NCBI RefSeq assembly: GCF_028550415.1
Contig: NZ_JAQQKX010000015.1
Coordinates: 1 to 64,000, forward strand
DNA length: 64,000 nt
Direction of reading: 5' to 3'
Source: Asticcacaulis aquaticus
Lineage (GTDB): Bacteria > Pseudomonadota > Alphaproteobacteria > Caulobacterales > Caulobacteraceae
Part shown: in pieces, positions 52,585 to 60,630 of the stretch
How positions within the stretch are numbered: the first letter of the stretch is position 1
Layout of the letters: each line of letters opens with the position of its first letter
Program-made: the position numbers and the translations under genes
Notes under the pieces: generated by a model
The model's database searches: none
Seen by the model: the letters and a program-made list of their open reading frames with translations, nothing else
What the model was told of the DNA's origin: nothing

Positions 52585-53187
52585 TTATCTTCTGCTCTTA
52601 AATGCGTGGGCGATGGTCCCGTCGTCCAGCCAGTCGAGTTCGCCCCCAACCGGCACGCCGCGCGCCAGATAGGTCACCTGCACACCCTGAGCGATTTGTC
52701 GGACGCGGTCGGCGATATAGTGCGCGGTCGTCTGGCCTTCGACCGTGGCGGGCAGCGCCATGATCAGTTCCTCCACCTCGCCATCCAGCACACGCTGCAT
52801 CAGACCCGTCAGGCGCAAATCTTCGGGGCGCACGCCGTCCAGCGCCGACAGCAGTCCGCCCAGCACGTGATAGCGGCCTTTGAACGCGCCAACGCGTTCC
52901 ATGGCCCACAGGGCGGAGTCTTCCTCGACGACGCAGATCATCGTCCGGTCGCGCGCCGGATCGGCGCAGGTGGCGCACGGATCCTGAGTCGAAAGCGCCC
53001 CGCAGATATGGCACGAGGTCACCCGGTCGGCGGCGTCCTGCATGGCCGAGGTCAGGGGCAGCAGCAATTGCTCGCGCTTTTTTAGCAAGGCGAGCGCGGC
53101 CCGGCGCGCCGAACGCGGCCCCAGCCCCGGCAGCTTCGACAACAGCGCCATCAGACGTTCGATTTCAGGTCCGGCACCAGAGGCCAT
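52585..53187 (-). CDS. recR: Recombination protein RecR
   Basis: The 200-residue protein has a helix-hairpin-helix (MALLSKLPGLGPRSARRAALAL), a C4 zinc finger (CHICGALSTQDPCATC) and a TOPRIM domain (MICVVEEDSALWAMERVGAFKGRYHVL), ending in a Walker B-like GELDWLDDGTIAHAFKSRR. RecR loads RecA with RecO/RecF in gap repair. It is the last gene of the dnaX-ybaB-recR series, separated from ybaB by 197 bases holding two palindromes. Its stop is 3 bases from the VUT stop. Confidence 0.95.
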   Translation of the reverse strand: MASGAGPEIERLMALLSKLPGLGPRSARRAALALLKKREQLLLPLTSAMQDAADRVTSCHICGALSTQDPCATCADPARDRTMICVVEEDSALWAMERVGAFKGRYHVLGGLLSALDGVRPEDLRLTGLMQRVLDGEVEELIMALPATVEGQTTAHYIADRVRQIAQGVQVTYLARGVPVGGELDWLDDGTIAHAFKSRR

Positions 53188-53204
53188 CAAACATTCTCAC
53201 ATGA

Positions 53205-53249
53205 GCGATGTGTCGAAAAATGGACACCGGTTTTCGACAATACGATCGC
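53205..53249. repeat. Dispersed palindrome, family D, copy 4
   Basis: GCGATGTGTCGAAAAA and TTTTCGACAATACGATCGC flank TGGACACCGG. It shares the plan and the trailing GATCAA with copy 1 at 5194-5237, but the core is TCGAAAA rather than CCAAAA. Confidence 0.45.
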
Positions 53250-53266
53250 GATCAATGGCAACCAAC

Positions 53267-53383
53267 AATTCGCTGTGAGACGGCGAAAAGCCTTAGCTGG
53301 CGAGAAACGCAGCGCAGCGTACTTGAGTACGTGAGCAGCGTATCGCAGACAGATGAGGTTTTGCAGCCTCTCACAGTAGAATT
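53267..53383. repeat. Imperfect 117-bp inverted repeat between ybaB and recR
   Basis: AATTCGCTGTGAGACGGCGAAAAG at the left is mirrored by TTTTGCAGCCTCTCACAGTAGAATT at the right, with mismatches. Inside, a second palindrome AGCGTACTTGAGTACGTGAGCAGCG occurs. The structure separates ybaB from recR and could fold in the transcript. Confidence 0.55.
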
Positions 53384-53384
53384 G

Positions 53385-53705
53385 TCAGAAGAACTTCGGC
53401 ATGTTCGGCATATTACCGAACGGCCCCGCGGCTTCCTTCATCAGGGTCGACGAGGCTTCGTCCAGCTTTTTGCGGGCGTCGGCATGGGCGGCGACGATCA
53501 GATCGATCAGCACCTCGCCCTCGTCCGGCGTCAGCAGGCTGGGGTCGATGCGCAGACCCGCCAGAATGCCCGTGCCTCTCAACTCGACCGAGACGAGGCC
53601 CGCCCCGGCTTCACCGGTCACCGCCACGTCGTTCAGCTTGTCCTGCGCCTCGGCCAGCTTTTGCTGCATGGCCTGGGCCTGCTTCATCAGGGCATTCAAG
53701 TCCAT
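53385..53705 (-). CDS. ybaB: YbaB/EbfC nucleoid-associated protein
   Basis: This 106-residue DNA-binding protein has the family helix MDLNALMKQAQAMQQKLAEAQDKLNDV, then VELRGTGILAGLRIDPSLLTPDEGEVLIDLIVAAHADARKKLDE-type sequence. It forms dimers that bind DNA like tweezers. Its ATG overlaps the dnaX stop by one base (TGATG), giving coupling. This dnaX-ybaB-recR order is widely conserved. Confidence 0.94.
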   Translation of the reverse strand: MDLNALMKQAQAMQQKLAEAQDKLNDVAVTGEAGAGLVSVELRGTGILAGLRIDPSLLTPDEGEVLIDLIVAAHADARKKLDEASSTLMKEAAGPFGNMPNMPKFF

Positions 53706-55528
53706 CAGTCGTCGTCCTTATCGCTTATTTCATCAAGGTTTTCAGGTGCCGGCGCGTCCGGCACCGTCGCCACTACCGGCTTCGGTTTGGCGCGATAGCT
53801 GAGGATTTCCGTGCCCGGAAACGCCTTCATCAATCCTGAGATAAATGGATCGCCCTGCAGTTTTTGCAAGGCTTCGCGGCGTTCGCGCTCATCACGTTCG
53901 CGGATGGTCTCGGCCCCACCGCCGCCTTCGGTCGCAATCAGCCAGCGCTGACCGGTCCATTCCTTGAGGCGGCTCGACAGCTTGCGCACCAGATCGATCG
54001 GCGCGTGCGGCGCGGGCTCAAACGTGATCGCGCCTTGCCGGAACGAGATCAGCTTCACATAGCGTTCGACATCGACGCGCAGACCGATATCGCGCTTGTC
54101 CGAGATCAGGGCCAGCACATCGTCGAAGGTATTCAACTGAATCTGCGGCTCCTGCGCCAGCGCCTGAGGCCGCATCATCACGCCCTGCGCCGACACACCG
54201 CCGCCCCCGGCAGAACCGCCGCCGCCCATGCCGCCGCCCGGAGGACCGCCGCCGAGCAGGTCTTCGCCGTTTTGCAGACGCTTGAGCAGCGCTTCCGGCC
54301 CCGGCAGGTCCGAGGCATAGCAGAAACGGACCAGCGCCATTTCGGTCGCCGCCGCCGGATCGGGCGCACGACGGATTTCCTCGAACGCCTTGAGCATCAG
54401 GGTCCACAGCCGCGACAGGGTGCCCGCCGACAATTGCGCGCCGAGTGCCGCCACGCGACCAGCGGGCTCCTTGGGCAGGCGCGTGGCCTCGGCCCCCAGC
54501 ACCTTGGCGACCGACGTCGCGTGGCAATATTCGAGCAGGTCGCCCATGATCTGCGACGGATCGGCGCCGAAACCGTACAAGGTCCGGAACGCCAGAAGCG
54601 CCTCGGATATCTGGCCCGAGATGATATTTTCGAACAGGCCGAGCGTCGCCGAACGGTCAGCAAGGCCCAGCATATCGCGCACGACCTCGGCGGAAACGCT
54701 CTGCCCTTCTTCAGACTGCACCAATGCCTGATCGAGCAGGGACAGCGAGTCGCGCACCGAGCCTTCGGCGGCGCGCGCAATCAGGGCGATGGCGTCCGGC
54801 TCGATCCGCGCCCCTTCAAGACGGCAGATCTTCTCAAGGTGCGGCGTCAGGGTTTCCGGTTCGACGCGGCGCAGGTCGAAGCGCTGGCAACGCGACAGGA
54901 TGGTCACCGGCACCTTGCGGATTTCGGTGGTGGCGAAGATGAACTTGGCGTGCGGCGGCGGCTCTTCCAGCGTCTTGAGGAGCGCATTGAACGCGCCGGT
55001 CGACAGCATGTGGACTTCGTCGATGACATAGACCTTGTAGCGCGCCTCGACCGGGGCGTAGCGCACGCTCTCCAGCAGTTCGCGCATGGCGTCGACGCCC
55101 GTCCGCGAGGCGGCATCAAGCTCCAGCACGTCGATATGGCGGCCTTCGATGATCGCCTGACAATGGGCCCCGAAGGTTTTCAGATCGACGCTGGGGCCCC
55201 CTTTTTTCTCAGAAGAATTGGGAGTCTCGGATTCGTAGTTCAGCGCCCGCGCCAGAAGCCGCGCCGTTGTCGTCTTTCCCACACCGCGGACGCCGGTCAG
55301 CATGAAGGCGTGGGCGATGCGCCCGGTCGCAAAGGCGTTCGACAGGGTGCGCACCATCGCCTCCTGACCGATCAGGTCCTCGAAGGTGCGCGGGCGGTAT
55401 TTACGCGCCAGAACGGTATAGGCCGCATCCTTCTTGACCGGCGCAGGGACGCTGCCGCCGAACATATCGTCGGTATTGTCGTCGCGCTCGGTCGCGAACG
55501 GATCATCAAGGTCGGAAGGATCGGACAT
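53705..55528 (-). CDS. dnaX: DNA polymerase III subunit gamma/tau
   Basis: The 607-residue clamp-loader ATPase has YTVLARKYRPRTFEDLIGQEAM near residue 37, Walker A GVRGVGKTTTARLLARALN near 80, Walker B YVIDEVHML and sensor 1 FATTEIRKVP. The four-Cys zinc module of E. coli is reduced to a single Cys (FGAHCQAI), and a polar insert (SETPNSSEKKGGPS) lies before it. A Gly-rich linker (GGGPPGGGMGGGGSAGGGG) divides the loader part from the C-terminal tau domain that binds the polymerase. Single long product expected. SRP RNA is just upstream. Confidence 0.95.
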   Translation of the reverse strand: MSDPSDLDDPFATERDDNTDDMFGGSVPAPVKKDAAYTVLARKYRPRTFEDLIGQEAMVRTLSNAFATGRIAHAFMLTGVRGVGKTTTARLLARALNYESETPNSSEKKGGPSVDLKTFGAHCQAIIEGRHIDVLELDAASRTGVDAMRELLESVRYAPVEARYKVYVIDEVHMLSTGAFNALLKTLEEPPPHAKFIFATTEIRKVPVTILSRCQRFDLRRVEPETLTPHLEKICRLEGARIEPDAIALIARAAEGSVRDSLSLLDQALVQSEEGQSVSAEVVRDMLGLADRSATLGLFENIISGQISEALLAFRTLYGFGADPSQIMGDLLEYCHATSVAKVLGAEATRLPKEPAGRVAALGAQLSAGTLSRLWTLMLKAFEEIRRAPDPAAATEMALVRFCYASDLPGPEALLKRLQNGEDLLGGGPPGGGMGGGGSAGGGGVSAQGVMMRPQALAQEPQIQLNTFDDVLALISDKRDIGLRVDVERYVKLISFRQGAITFEPAPHAPIDLVRKLSSRLKEWTGQRWLIATEGGGGAETIRERDERERREALQKLQGDPFISGLMKAFPGTEILSYRAKPKPVVATVPDAPAPENLDEISDKDDD

Positions 55529-55617
55529 GGGGCGATTTTATAACCGTAAACGCACAGGTTTGCAGCCATAAAGCGCGATTCGCCCACAGCGTGCCAACAG
55601 GTTCTGTTTTAAGGGAA

Positions 55618-55712
55618 ACGGTGAGACCGCGCGACCCGAAGGTGAATTCGTTGTGGCTGCTGCCTTCCGGCCCTGACCAGATTGGCGAGGCCTTCGCCCG
55701 CGCGATCTCACG
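55618..55712 (-). ncRNA. ffs: Bacterial small signal recognition particle RNA (4.5S RNA)
   Basis: On the minus strand the sequence holds GGTCAGGGCCGGAAGGCAGCAGCC-like bases (55655-55678), the universal SRP domain IV, with a GGAA tetraloop. The 5' GTGAGATCGCGCG pairs with the 3' CGCGCGGTCTCAC, closing a single long hairpin of about 95 bases. It binds Ffh for cotranslational targeting. Ends are estimated from the stem. The position upstream of dnaX is common in bacteria. Confidence 0.95.
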
Positions 55713-55715
55713 GGC

Positions 55716-55744
55716 TATATGCGTAGTTTGCCGGACGATTGCAA
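55716..55744 (-). promoter_or_regulatory. Candidate promoter of the SRP RNA gene
   Basis: On the minus strand TTGCAA (55739-55744) and CATATA (55716-55721) are 17 bases apart, and the predicted RNA begins four to five bases after the -10 element. This fits a housekeeping promoter for the stable RNA. Confidence 0.6.
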
Positions 55745-55752
55745 GAGGGAAT

Positions 55753-56892
55753 CTAAAGCGCTTCCAGCCCCACGCGCAGACGCAGTCCGACGACCAGCGC
55801 ATCCTCGGTCATCGGATCGCCCGCGGGATGGCGGATATATTGCACATCCGGCTGCACGCTCAGGCCGCTTCTGATCTCGTAGCGGTAGGTCACTTCGATC
55901 GTGGTTTCCGGCACCAGACGCGTACCCAGACTTTCGGCATAGAGCCTGCCGAAACGCGCCTGAGCGACGGCCAGCCCCACGGCATCGGACTCCCGGCCGG
56001 GGAACGGTCCCGTATAGACCAGCCCGCCACCGACATAGGCTTCCACTGGCTGGAGCTCGCTATTGGCGACACCGGCGCGCAGCCAGCCGGCCAACCCCTG
56101 ATCATCGGTTCCTTCGCGGTAAAGGTCATACTTCACCTGAGCATAGTAACCGGAATTGTTCTGTTCCGGCCCCTGCCCGTCCAGCCGTTCGGCCTTCGCC
56201 GTATAGGTCCACGCCCCCAGCTTGACATAGCCGCGCGGAAAATTGTGCTCGGCCTCGGCCACCAGATGCGCGCCTTCGTCACGGCTCAGATGCAGGCCGA
56301 CAAAGCTGCTGGCACTGTCCGGATCGCCCGGCACGGCATCGAACACCCCGGCGCGCAACCGCGTTTCGTCGCTGAGCCGCCATTCGCCGACCGCCCCCAG
56401 ACCGGCAATCGGAAAGATCGACGGCCCCGTCTGGGCGTATTCTGGCCCGATACCGTGCGACGCGTTGAGAAACAGCCCGCCGGTCTCCTGAATATCGAAA
56501 ACGCCGTTGAGGTTGATGATCCCCGCGGTCAGGCTCAGATGCTCATCGGCCGTGCTGCGCTTCACCCAGGCCTCGAACAGACGCACGCCTTTCGGCGCGT
56601 CGATGTTCGACACCACCTGGGCGTCGCCGCTATAGGTCTCGGAAAAGCCGCCCCCGGCATCGACCAGTCCATAGGCGAAGGCTTCCCAGCCGTTGTCGCC
56701 GGACCACGCCGCCGACAGGTCGAGATTGCCCATGAGACGGGTGCCCTGACGCACGCCGCCGTGCGTATTGGACAAAAGATCGGCGGTCAGGACGGCATCG
56801 AAGCGGGTTTCGGCCATGGCAGGCGCCGCGATCGCCAGACCACAAAAGGCCATTATTTTCACAGGTGTATTTTTACCGCTCACGCCACGCAT
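55753..56892 (-). CDS. OprB-like carbohydrate porin
   Basis: The 379-residue outer-membrane protein has a signal peptide (VKIMAFCGLAIAAPAMA, cut before ETRFDAVLTAD). The opening LTADLLSNTHGGVRQGTRLMGNLDLSAAWSGD and later AGIINLNGVFDIQETGGLFLNASHGIGPEYA, then LLSVQPDVQYIRHPAGDPMTEDALVVGLRLRVGL-type C-terminus are typical of OprB. It should form a sugar-permeable beta-barrel. The start may be ATG 56892 or an internal ATG 13 codons on. Together with the alpha-galactosidase and TonB receptors it supports carbohydrate scavenging. Confidence 0.85.
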   Translation of the reverse strand: MRGVSGKNTPVKIMAFCGLAIAAPAMAETRFDAVLTADLLSNTHGGVRQGTRLMGNLDLSAAWSGDNGWEAFAYGLVDAGGGFSETYSGDAQVVSNIDAPKGVRLFEAWVKRSTADEHLSLTAGIINLNGVFDIQETGGLFLNASHGIGPEYAQTGPSIFPIAGLGAVGEWRLSDETRLRAGVFDAVPGDPDSASSFVGLHLSRDEGAHLVAEAEHNFPRGYVKLGAWTYTAKAERLDGQGPEQNNSGYYAQVKYDLYREGTDDQGLAGWLRAGVANSELQPVEAYVGGGLVYTGPFPGRESDAVGLAVAQARFGRLYAESLGTRLVPETTIEVTYRYEIRSGLSVQPDVQYIRHPAGDPMTEDALVVGLRLRVGLEAL

Positions 56893-57031
56893 ACCGTATA
56901 TTCCGAAAATTGTCAGTTCCCGAAACCTAGCAGAACATCGCTATATTAAGGTTTACATACAGGGTTAACCGCTTTTAAGGATGGCGCGGTTCTTGCCGGT
57001 TGGGCGTGATGTTTTTGGAGTATGTTCCGAT

Positions 57032-57319
57032 ATGAAACCTGTTCTGGTTCGCCCCATCCTGTCGCTTGTCCTGTCCGTGATCCTGTCTCTGGGCGCTCTG
57101 TCTTTGGAGGCTCAGGCGCAAGCTGCTGGCACGTCCGCCTATCGCGCCTGCCTGCGCGGCGCCCTGACGCCCGTTACCGCCACCTCCGCCTATCGCAACG
57201 GTTCGGTGCGCGAAAAACGCGCCCTGCTGAACAGCTACAAGGCCGAGGTCAGCCGCAACCGGGCGGCCTGCAAAGCCCAAGGTTACGCCTCAGGGTTAAG
57301 CCTCAGGGTTAAGCCTTAA
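57032..57319 (+). CDS. Small secreted protein of unknown function
   Basis: The 95-residue product starts at ATG 57032 (GGAG upstream) with a signal peptide ([20 protein letters not shown], ending AQAQA). The mature part is basic with two Cys ([21 protein letters not shown] and [17 protein letters not shown]). A 13-base tandem duplication at the 3' end creates the last residues (GLSLRVKP). It overlaps the convergent chemoreceptor stop by four bases. I do not recognise a family. Confidence 0.7.
   Translation: MKPVLVRPILSLVLSVILSLGALSLEAQAQAAGTSAYRACLRGALTPVTATSAYRNGSVREKRALLNSYKAEVSRNRAACKAQGYASGLSLRVKP
57281..57315 (+). repeat. 13-bp tandem repeat at the end of the small secreted protein gene
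   Basis: GGTTACGCCTCAG, GGTTAAGCCTCAG and GGTTAAGCC follow each other. Because 13 is not a multiple of three, a copy-number change would shift the frame and replace the C-terminus. Confidence 0.7.
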
Positions 57320-59268
57320 GCCGCCTCGACCACGCTGTTCATCTTGCTGAGGAAATCGGCCACACGGCCGCGCAGGATATTGGCCTGCTCGGACAGGTCC
57401 TGCGACGAGCCATAAAGCTGCGCCGAGGCTTCGCCCGTTTCGGTGGTCACGTTTGACACGTCGTGCAGGTTATTGCTGATCATCTGCGTGCCTTCGGCGG
57501 CAAAGGCCATGTTACGCGCAATATCCTGCGTGGTCGCCGACTGCTCCTCGACCGCCGACGCGACCGAGGTCGTTGCCGACGTAATATCGTCGACCGAGCC
57601 CTTGATACCCGACAGGGCGTCGATAATGTCGCGCGACGCCGAGCGCATTTCCTCGATCACGCCGTTGATTTCGCCGATCGACCGGTTGGTCTGGTTGGCC
57701 AGATTCTTGACCTCGCCCGCCACCACCGCAAAACCGCGCCCGGCTTCGCCTGCCCGCGCCGATTCGATGGTCGCGTTGAGCGCCAACAGATTGATCTGGC
57801 TTGAAATATCCGCAATCACCGTCGTGACTTCGTTGACGCGATCGGACGCCTTCGACAGTTTTTGCGCCAGCAGATCGGCGTTCTGCACCTTCGCATAGGA
57901 GTCGCGCACCAGACCGTTGGTGACCTGAATCTGTTGGGAAATTTCGCGTACCGAGGCCGAAAGCTCCTCGGCGGCGGCGGCGACCGTGTGGACGCTGGCG
58001 GTCGTCTGAATGGCCGCCGACGATGCCGACACGGCCAGACCGGCGCTACGTTTCAAATCCGCATTCATCGTCTCGGCAACGTGCGACAACTCTACCGCCG
58101 ACGACGCCAGACCCGACACCATATCCTGCACATTCAGCTCGAACTCCTGCGTCAGGTGCGCCTTGGCCGTCACCACGTCCCAGACCAGCATGGCGGCGAC
58201 ATAGTCCCCGTTCCGGTCATGAACCGCCGAAATCTGCAAATCGATCGAATCGCCACCGAGCCTGATCTTGGCGCGATGCGGCAGGTTCTTCGGATCGGAC
58301 AGAAGCCGGCGCTGATGTTCGGGATGCGCGTGGAAAATGTCGATCGACTGCCCGATAATCTCCTCGCTCCTGATCGGCAGATGGGCCTCAAGGCGCTTGA
58401 GCAGGCCCAGGGTCGAGGCATTGGCATAGTTGATACGCAGATTGTCCCTGACGTCCACCGACATGACCGAAGTCGGCATGCTCAGAACCATCTGGTTGAC
58501 CATGAAGGCTTCGCGCGCATTGTGACGCAGGGTTTCGGTGGCGCGCGCCAGAATCCCGATCTCGTCCCGGCGGTTAAGATAGTCGAGGTCGATATCGGTG
58601 TCGCCCTGAGCGATACGCGTGATCGTTCCGGCAGCGGCATTGAGCGGTTTCAGGAGGTCGCGCCACATAAGCCACGCCATCAGCACGACGCCCAGTACCG
58701 CCAGAGCCGACAACAGGCTGACGACGCGCTCCATGAATTCGCTGGCCGCGACCGCCTGCGCATCGGCGGCCTTCATCCAGGTGTCGATCTGATGCGACAA
58801 GGCTTCGTTGCTGGCTTCCATCGCCGAAAACTTCTGGTCGAAATCCGCCATCGTGCCCGTACCGGCGGCGACACCGTCCATGGCCGCTTCCCCCGCCGCC
58901 TTGTAGGCGTCGAGATTGGTCAGGGTCGCATCGAAGCTCTGTTTCAGATCTGCCGGCAGGTTCTCAGCCCGGTTGCTTTGCAGATTGGTGCGGAAATTGG
59001 CGGCATGGCTTTCAAAGGCCTCACGGGCCGCCGCCATCCCTGCCGCATCTCCGGCACCGTGGGCGACGACCGCACCGAGCACATCGGAGTTCATGGCGTC
59101 ATGCATCATGTCGCCTTCCATATGCCGCTGGGTAATCGTCGTAATGATCGAGGACTGCCGGATATGGGCTTCGGTCAGGTTCGAGGCGTGCCAGTTGACG
59201 CCCACCACGCTGACCACCAGACACGCACACACGGCCCCAAGGCCAACAAACCGGGTCTGCAAATTCAT
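57316..59268 (-). CDS. Methyl-accepting chemotaxis protein with PAS-like segment
   Basis: The start at ATG 59268 has GGAG seven bases upstream and gives 650 residues. TM1 ([18 protein letters not shown]) and TM2 ([18 protein letters not shown], near residue 190) enclose a four-helix sensor. A HAMP region ([23 protein letters not shown]) and a PAS-like segment ([37 protein letters not shown]-like) follow. The signalling domain has the hairpin tip [38 protein letters not shown], and a predicted glutamate methylation region. No pentapeptide tether is at the C-terminus. A perfect CtrA box lies 120 bases upstream. Confidence 0.92.
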   Translation of the reverse strand: MNLQTRFVGLGAVCACLVVSVVGVNWHASNLTEAHIRQSSIITTITQRHMEGDMMHDAMNSDVLGAVVAHGAGDAAGMAAAREAFESHAANFRTNLQSNRAENLPADLKQSFDATLTNLDAYKAAGEAAMDGVAAGTGTMADFDQKFSAMEASNEALSHQIDTWMKAADAQAVAASEFMERVVSLLSALAVLGVVLMAWLMWRDLLKPLNAAAGTITRIAQGDTDIDLDYLNRRDEIGILARATETLRHNAREAFMVNQMVLSMPTSVMSVDVRDNLRINYANASTLGLLKRLEAHLPIRSEEIIGQSIDIFHAHPEHQRRLLSDPKNLPHRAKIRLGGDSIDLQISAVHDRNGDYVAAMLVWDVVTAKAHLTQEFELNVQDMVSGLASSAVELSHVAETMNADLKRSAGLAVSASSAAIQTTASVHTVAAAAEELSASVREISQQIQVTNGLVRDSYAKVQNADLLAQKLSKASDRVNEVTTVIADISSQINLLALNATIESARAGEAGRGFAVVAGEVKNLANQTNRSIGEINGVIEEMRSASRDIIDALSGIKGSVDDITSATTSVASAVEEQSATTQDIARNMAFAAEGTQMISNNLHDVSNVTTETGEASAQLYGSSQDLSEQANILRGRVADFLSKMNSVVEAA

Positions 59269-59387
59269 CAGGGCACTCCGCCGCCTGTACCGGAACAGAG
59301 AGGCGGCCAAAGGCGTCCGGGCGCAGCCTCACGACCCGAACCAAACCTCAAAACGGTGCAGGCACGCCTTCTATGACGGCGTTATGC

Positions 59388-59402
59388 TTAATGCGACGTT
59401 AA
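59388..59402. promoter_or_regulatory. Perfect CtrA binding site upstream of the chemoreceptor gene
   Basis: TTAATGCGACGTTAA matches TTAA-N7-TTAA exactly. It lies 120 bases upstream of the chemoreceptor start (59268) and 156 bases upstream of the divergent 50-residue protein gene. Chemotaxis and motility genes in Caulobacter are known members of the CtrA-controlled programme, which supports the call. Confidence 0.7.
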
Positions 59403-59557
59403 GTCGTAACGCCGTTCGCTGGACCCGTTGTGGCTGAAAAATGCACCCTTTACCGCAGACGATTTTATCATCCCCTTACACGGCAGGCCTCTGCCTTCGT
59501 TTCAACCTTACGAAGAATGCGGTAATAATTCCCGATCATTTTTTCGCGAGGACCGCC

Positions 59558-59710
59558 ATGAACAGCTATAGTTCCGCTCACACCGCGCCCGGTCAGCCGA
59601 TCAAGGGCGCGCGCAACGCCGCCGAATGGAGCGCCCTTGTTCTCTCGCTCCTCGCCACGGGCGGGTTCGGCGTCTACGTCGTCTATTTCCTGACGGGGAT
59701 GCTGGGCTAA
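59558..59710 (+). CDS. 50-residue single-TM membrane protein
   Basis: ATG 59558 is preceded by GAGGA at five bases, a strong ribosome site that excludes longer in-frame starts. The product has a polar head (MNSYSSAHTAPGQPIKGARN) and one hydrophobic span (ALVLSLLATGGFGVYVVYFL). It is divergent from the chemoreceptor gene and could share the CtrA site. No family recognised. Confidence 0.65.
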   Translation: MNSYSSAHTAPGQPIKGARNAAEWSALVLSLLATGGFGVYVVYFLTGMLG

Positions 59711-59719
59711 ACCGGGTGC

Positions 59720-60601
59720 CTATACGGGTCGGGCACCGCTGATCGCCGCATAAAGGTCCGTACGACGGTCCCGGAAAAAGCCCCACGCCGCGCGGTGCGT
59801 ATTGAGGTAGTCGAGATCGAACGAGGCGACCAGCACGCCCTCTTCGTCGCGACCGAATTCCGCCACCTTGTCGCCGCGGTTATTGGCGATGAAGCTGTGA
59901 CCATAGAAGCTCTGGCCCGCCCCGCTTTGCGGCGAGATCAGGCTTTCGGTCCCGATGCGGTTAGAGGCCACGACCGGAATGACATTGGCCACGGCATGGC
60001 CCTGCATGACGCGCTGCCACGGGGCGGCGGTATCCAGTTCCGCGTCGTGCGGCTCCGAGCCGATGGCCGTCGGATAGAACAGCACCTCGGCCCCCAGCAG
60101 CGCCATGGCGCGGGCGGCTTCGGGATACCATTGATCCCAGCAGATACCGACGCCGACCTTCGCGAACTTCGTGTCCCACACCTTGAAGCCCGTATCGCCC
60201 GGACGGAAATAGTATTTTTCCTGATATCCCGGCCCGTCGGGGATATGGCTCTTGCGATAGACGCCCAGCAGGTCTCCGCCCGCGTCGATCATGACCAGGC
60301 TGTTGAAATAGTGCGGACCTTCCTTCTCATAGATCGAGGTCGGAATCACGACGTTCAGTTCCGCCGCCAGCCTTTGCATGGCCAGCACGCACGGATGGGT
60401 GCGCCATTCAAACGCCGTCGCGAACCACTTTTCTTCCTGCGACACGCAGAAATATTCGCCCTGAAACAGCTCCGACGGCAGGATGATCTGCGCGCCCTTC
60501 GCGGCGGCTTCGCGGACCAGGGTTTCGGTCTTCGCGATGTTCTCGGCCATATCGGGGCCATAGGCGGTTTGCAGCGCCGCCACGGAAACGGTACGGGTCA
60601 T
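59720..60601 (-). CDS. aguB: N-carbamoylputrescine amidase
   Basis: The start at ATG 60601 gives 293 residues. The nitrilase-superfamily triad is present: Glu in LPSELFQGEYFC, Lys in YRKSHIPDGPGYQEKYYFRPGDTG, and Cys in VGVGICWDQWYPEAARAMALLGAEV. The RKSHIPDGPGYQEK region is typical of AguB. It hydrolyses N-carbamoylputrescine to putrescine, CO2 and ammonia. It lies 29 bases downstream of aguA, so the two form an agmatine-to-putrescine operon. Confidence 0.95.
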   Translation of the reverse strand: MTRTVSVAALQTAYGPDMAENIAKTETLVREAAAKGAQIILPSELFQGEYFCVSQEEKWFATAFEWRTHPCVLAMQRLAAELNVVIPTSIYEKEGPHYFNSLVMIDAGGDLLGVYRKSHIPDGPGYQEKYYFRPGDTGFKVWDTKFAKVGVGICWDQWYPEAARAMALLGAEVLFYPTAIGSEPHDAELDTAAPWQRVMQGHAVANVIPVVASNRIGTESLISPQSGAGQSFYGHSFIANNRGDKVAEFGRDEEGVLVASFDLDYLNTHRAAWGFFRDRRTDLYAAISGARPV

Positions 60602-60630
60602 GGGGATTACCTGTATAGAAAGAACGCCGG

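Noticed and set aside
55198-55207. AAAAAAGGGG run in dnaX that resembles the E. coli gamma frameshift site
   Set aside because: It lies near residue 110, within the ATPase domain and before Walker B. A shift there would give a useless fragment instead of a gamma-like protein, and no stem-loop is placed as in E. coli.
53864-55543. 559-residue plus-strand ORF antisense to dnaX
   Set aside because: Shadow frame of a conserved gene, no ribosome site and no domain.
55591-56949. Long plus-strand ORF over the SRP RNA and porin region
   Set aside because: It overlaps the SRP RNA and runs antisense to the porin gene. The translation has no family features and is a by-product of high GC content.
56945-56980. 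Possible CtrA box (TTAACCGCTTTTAA) upstream of the small secreted protein gene
   Set aside because: The spacing is six bases; not accepted without further evidence.
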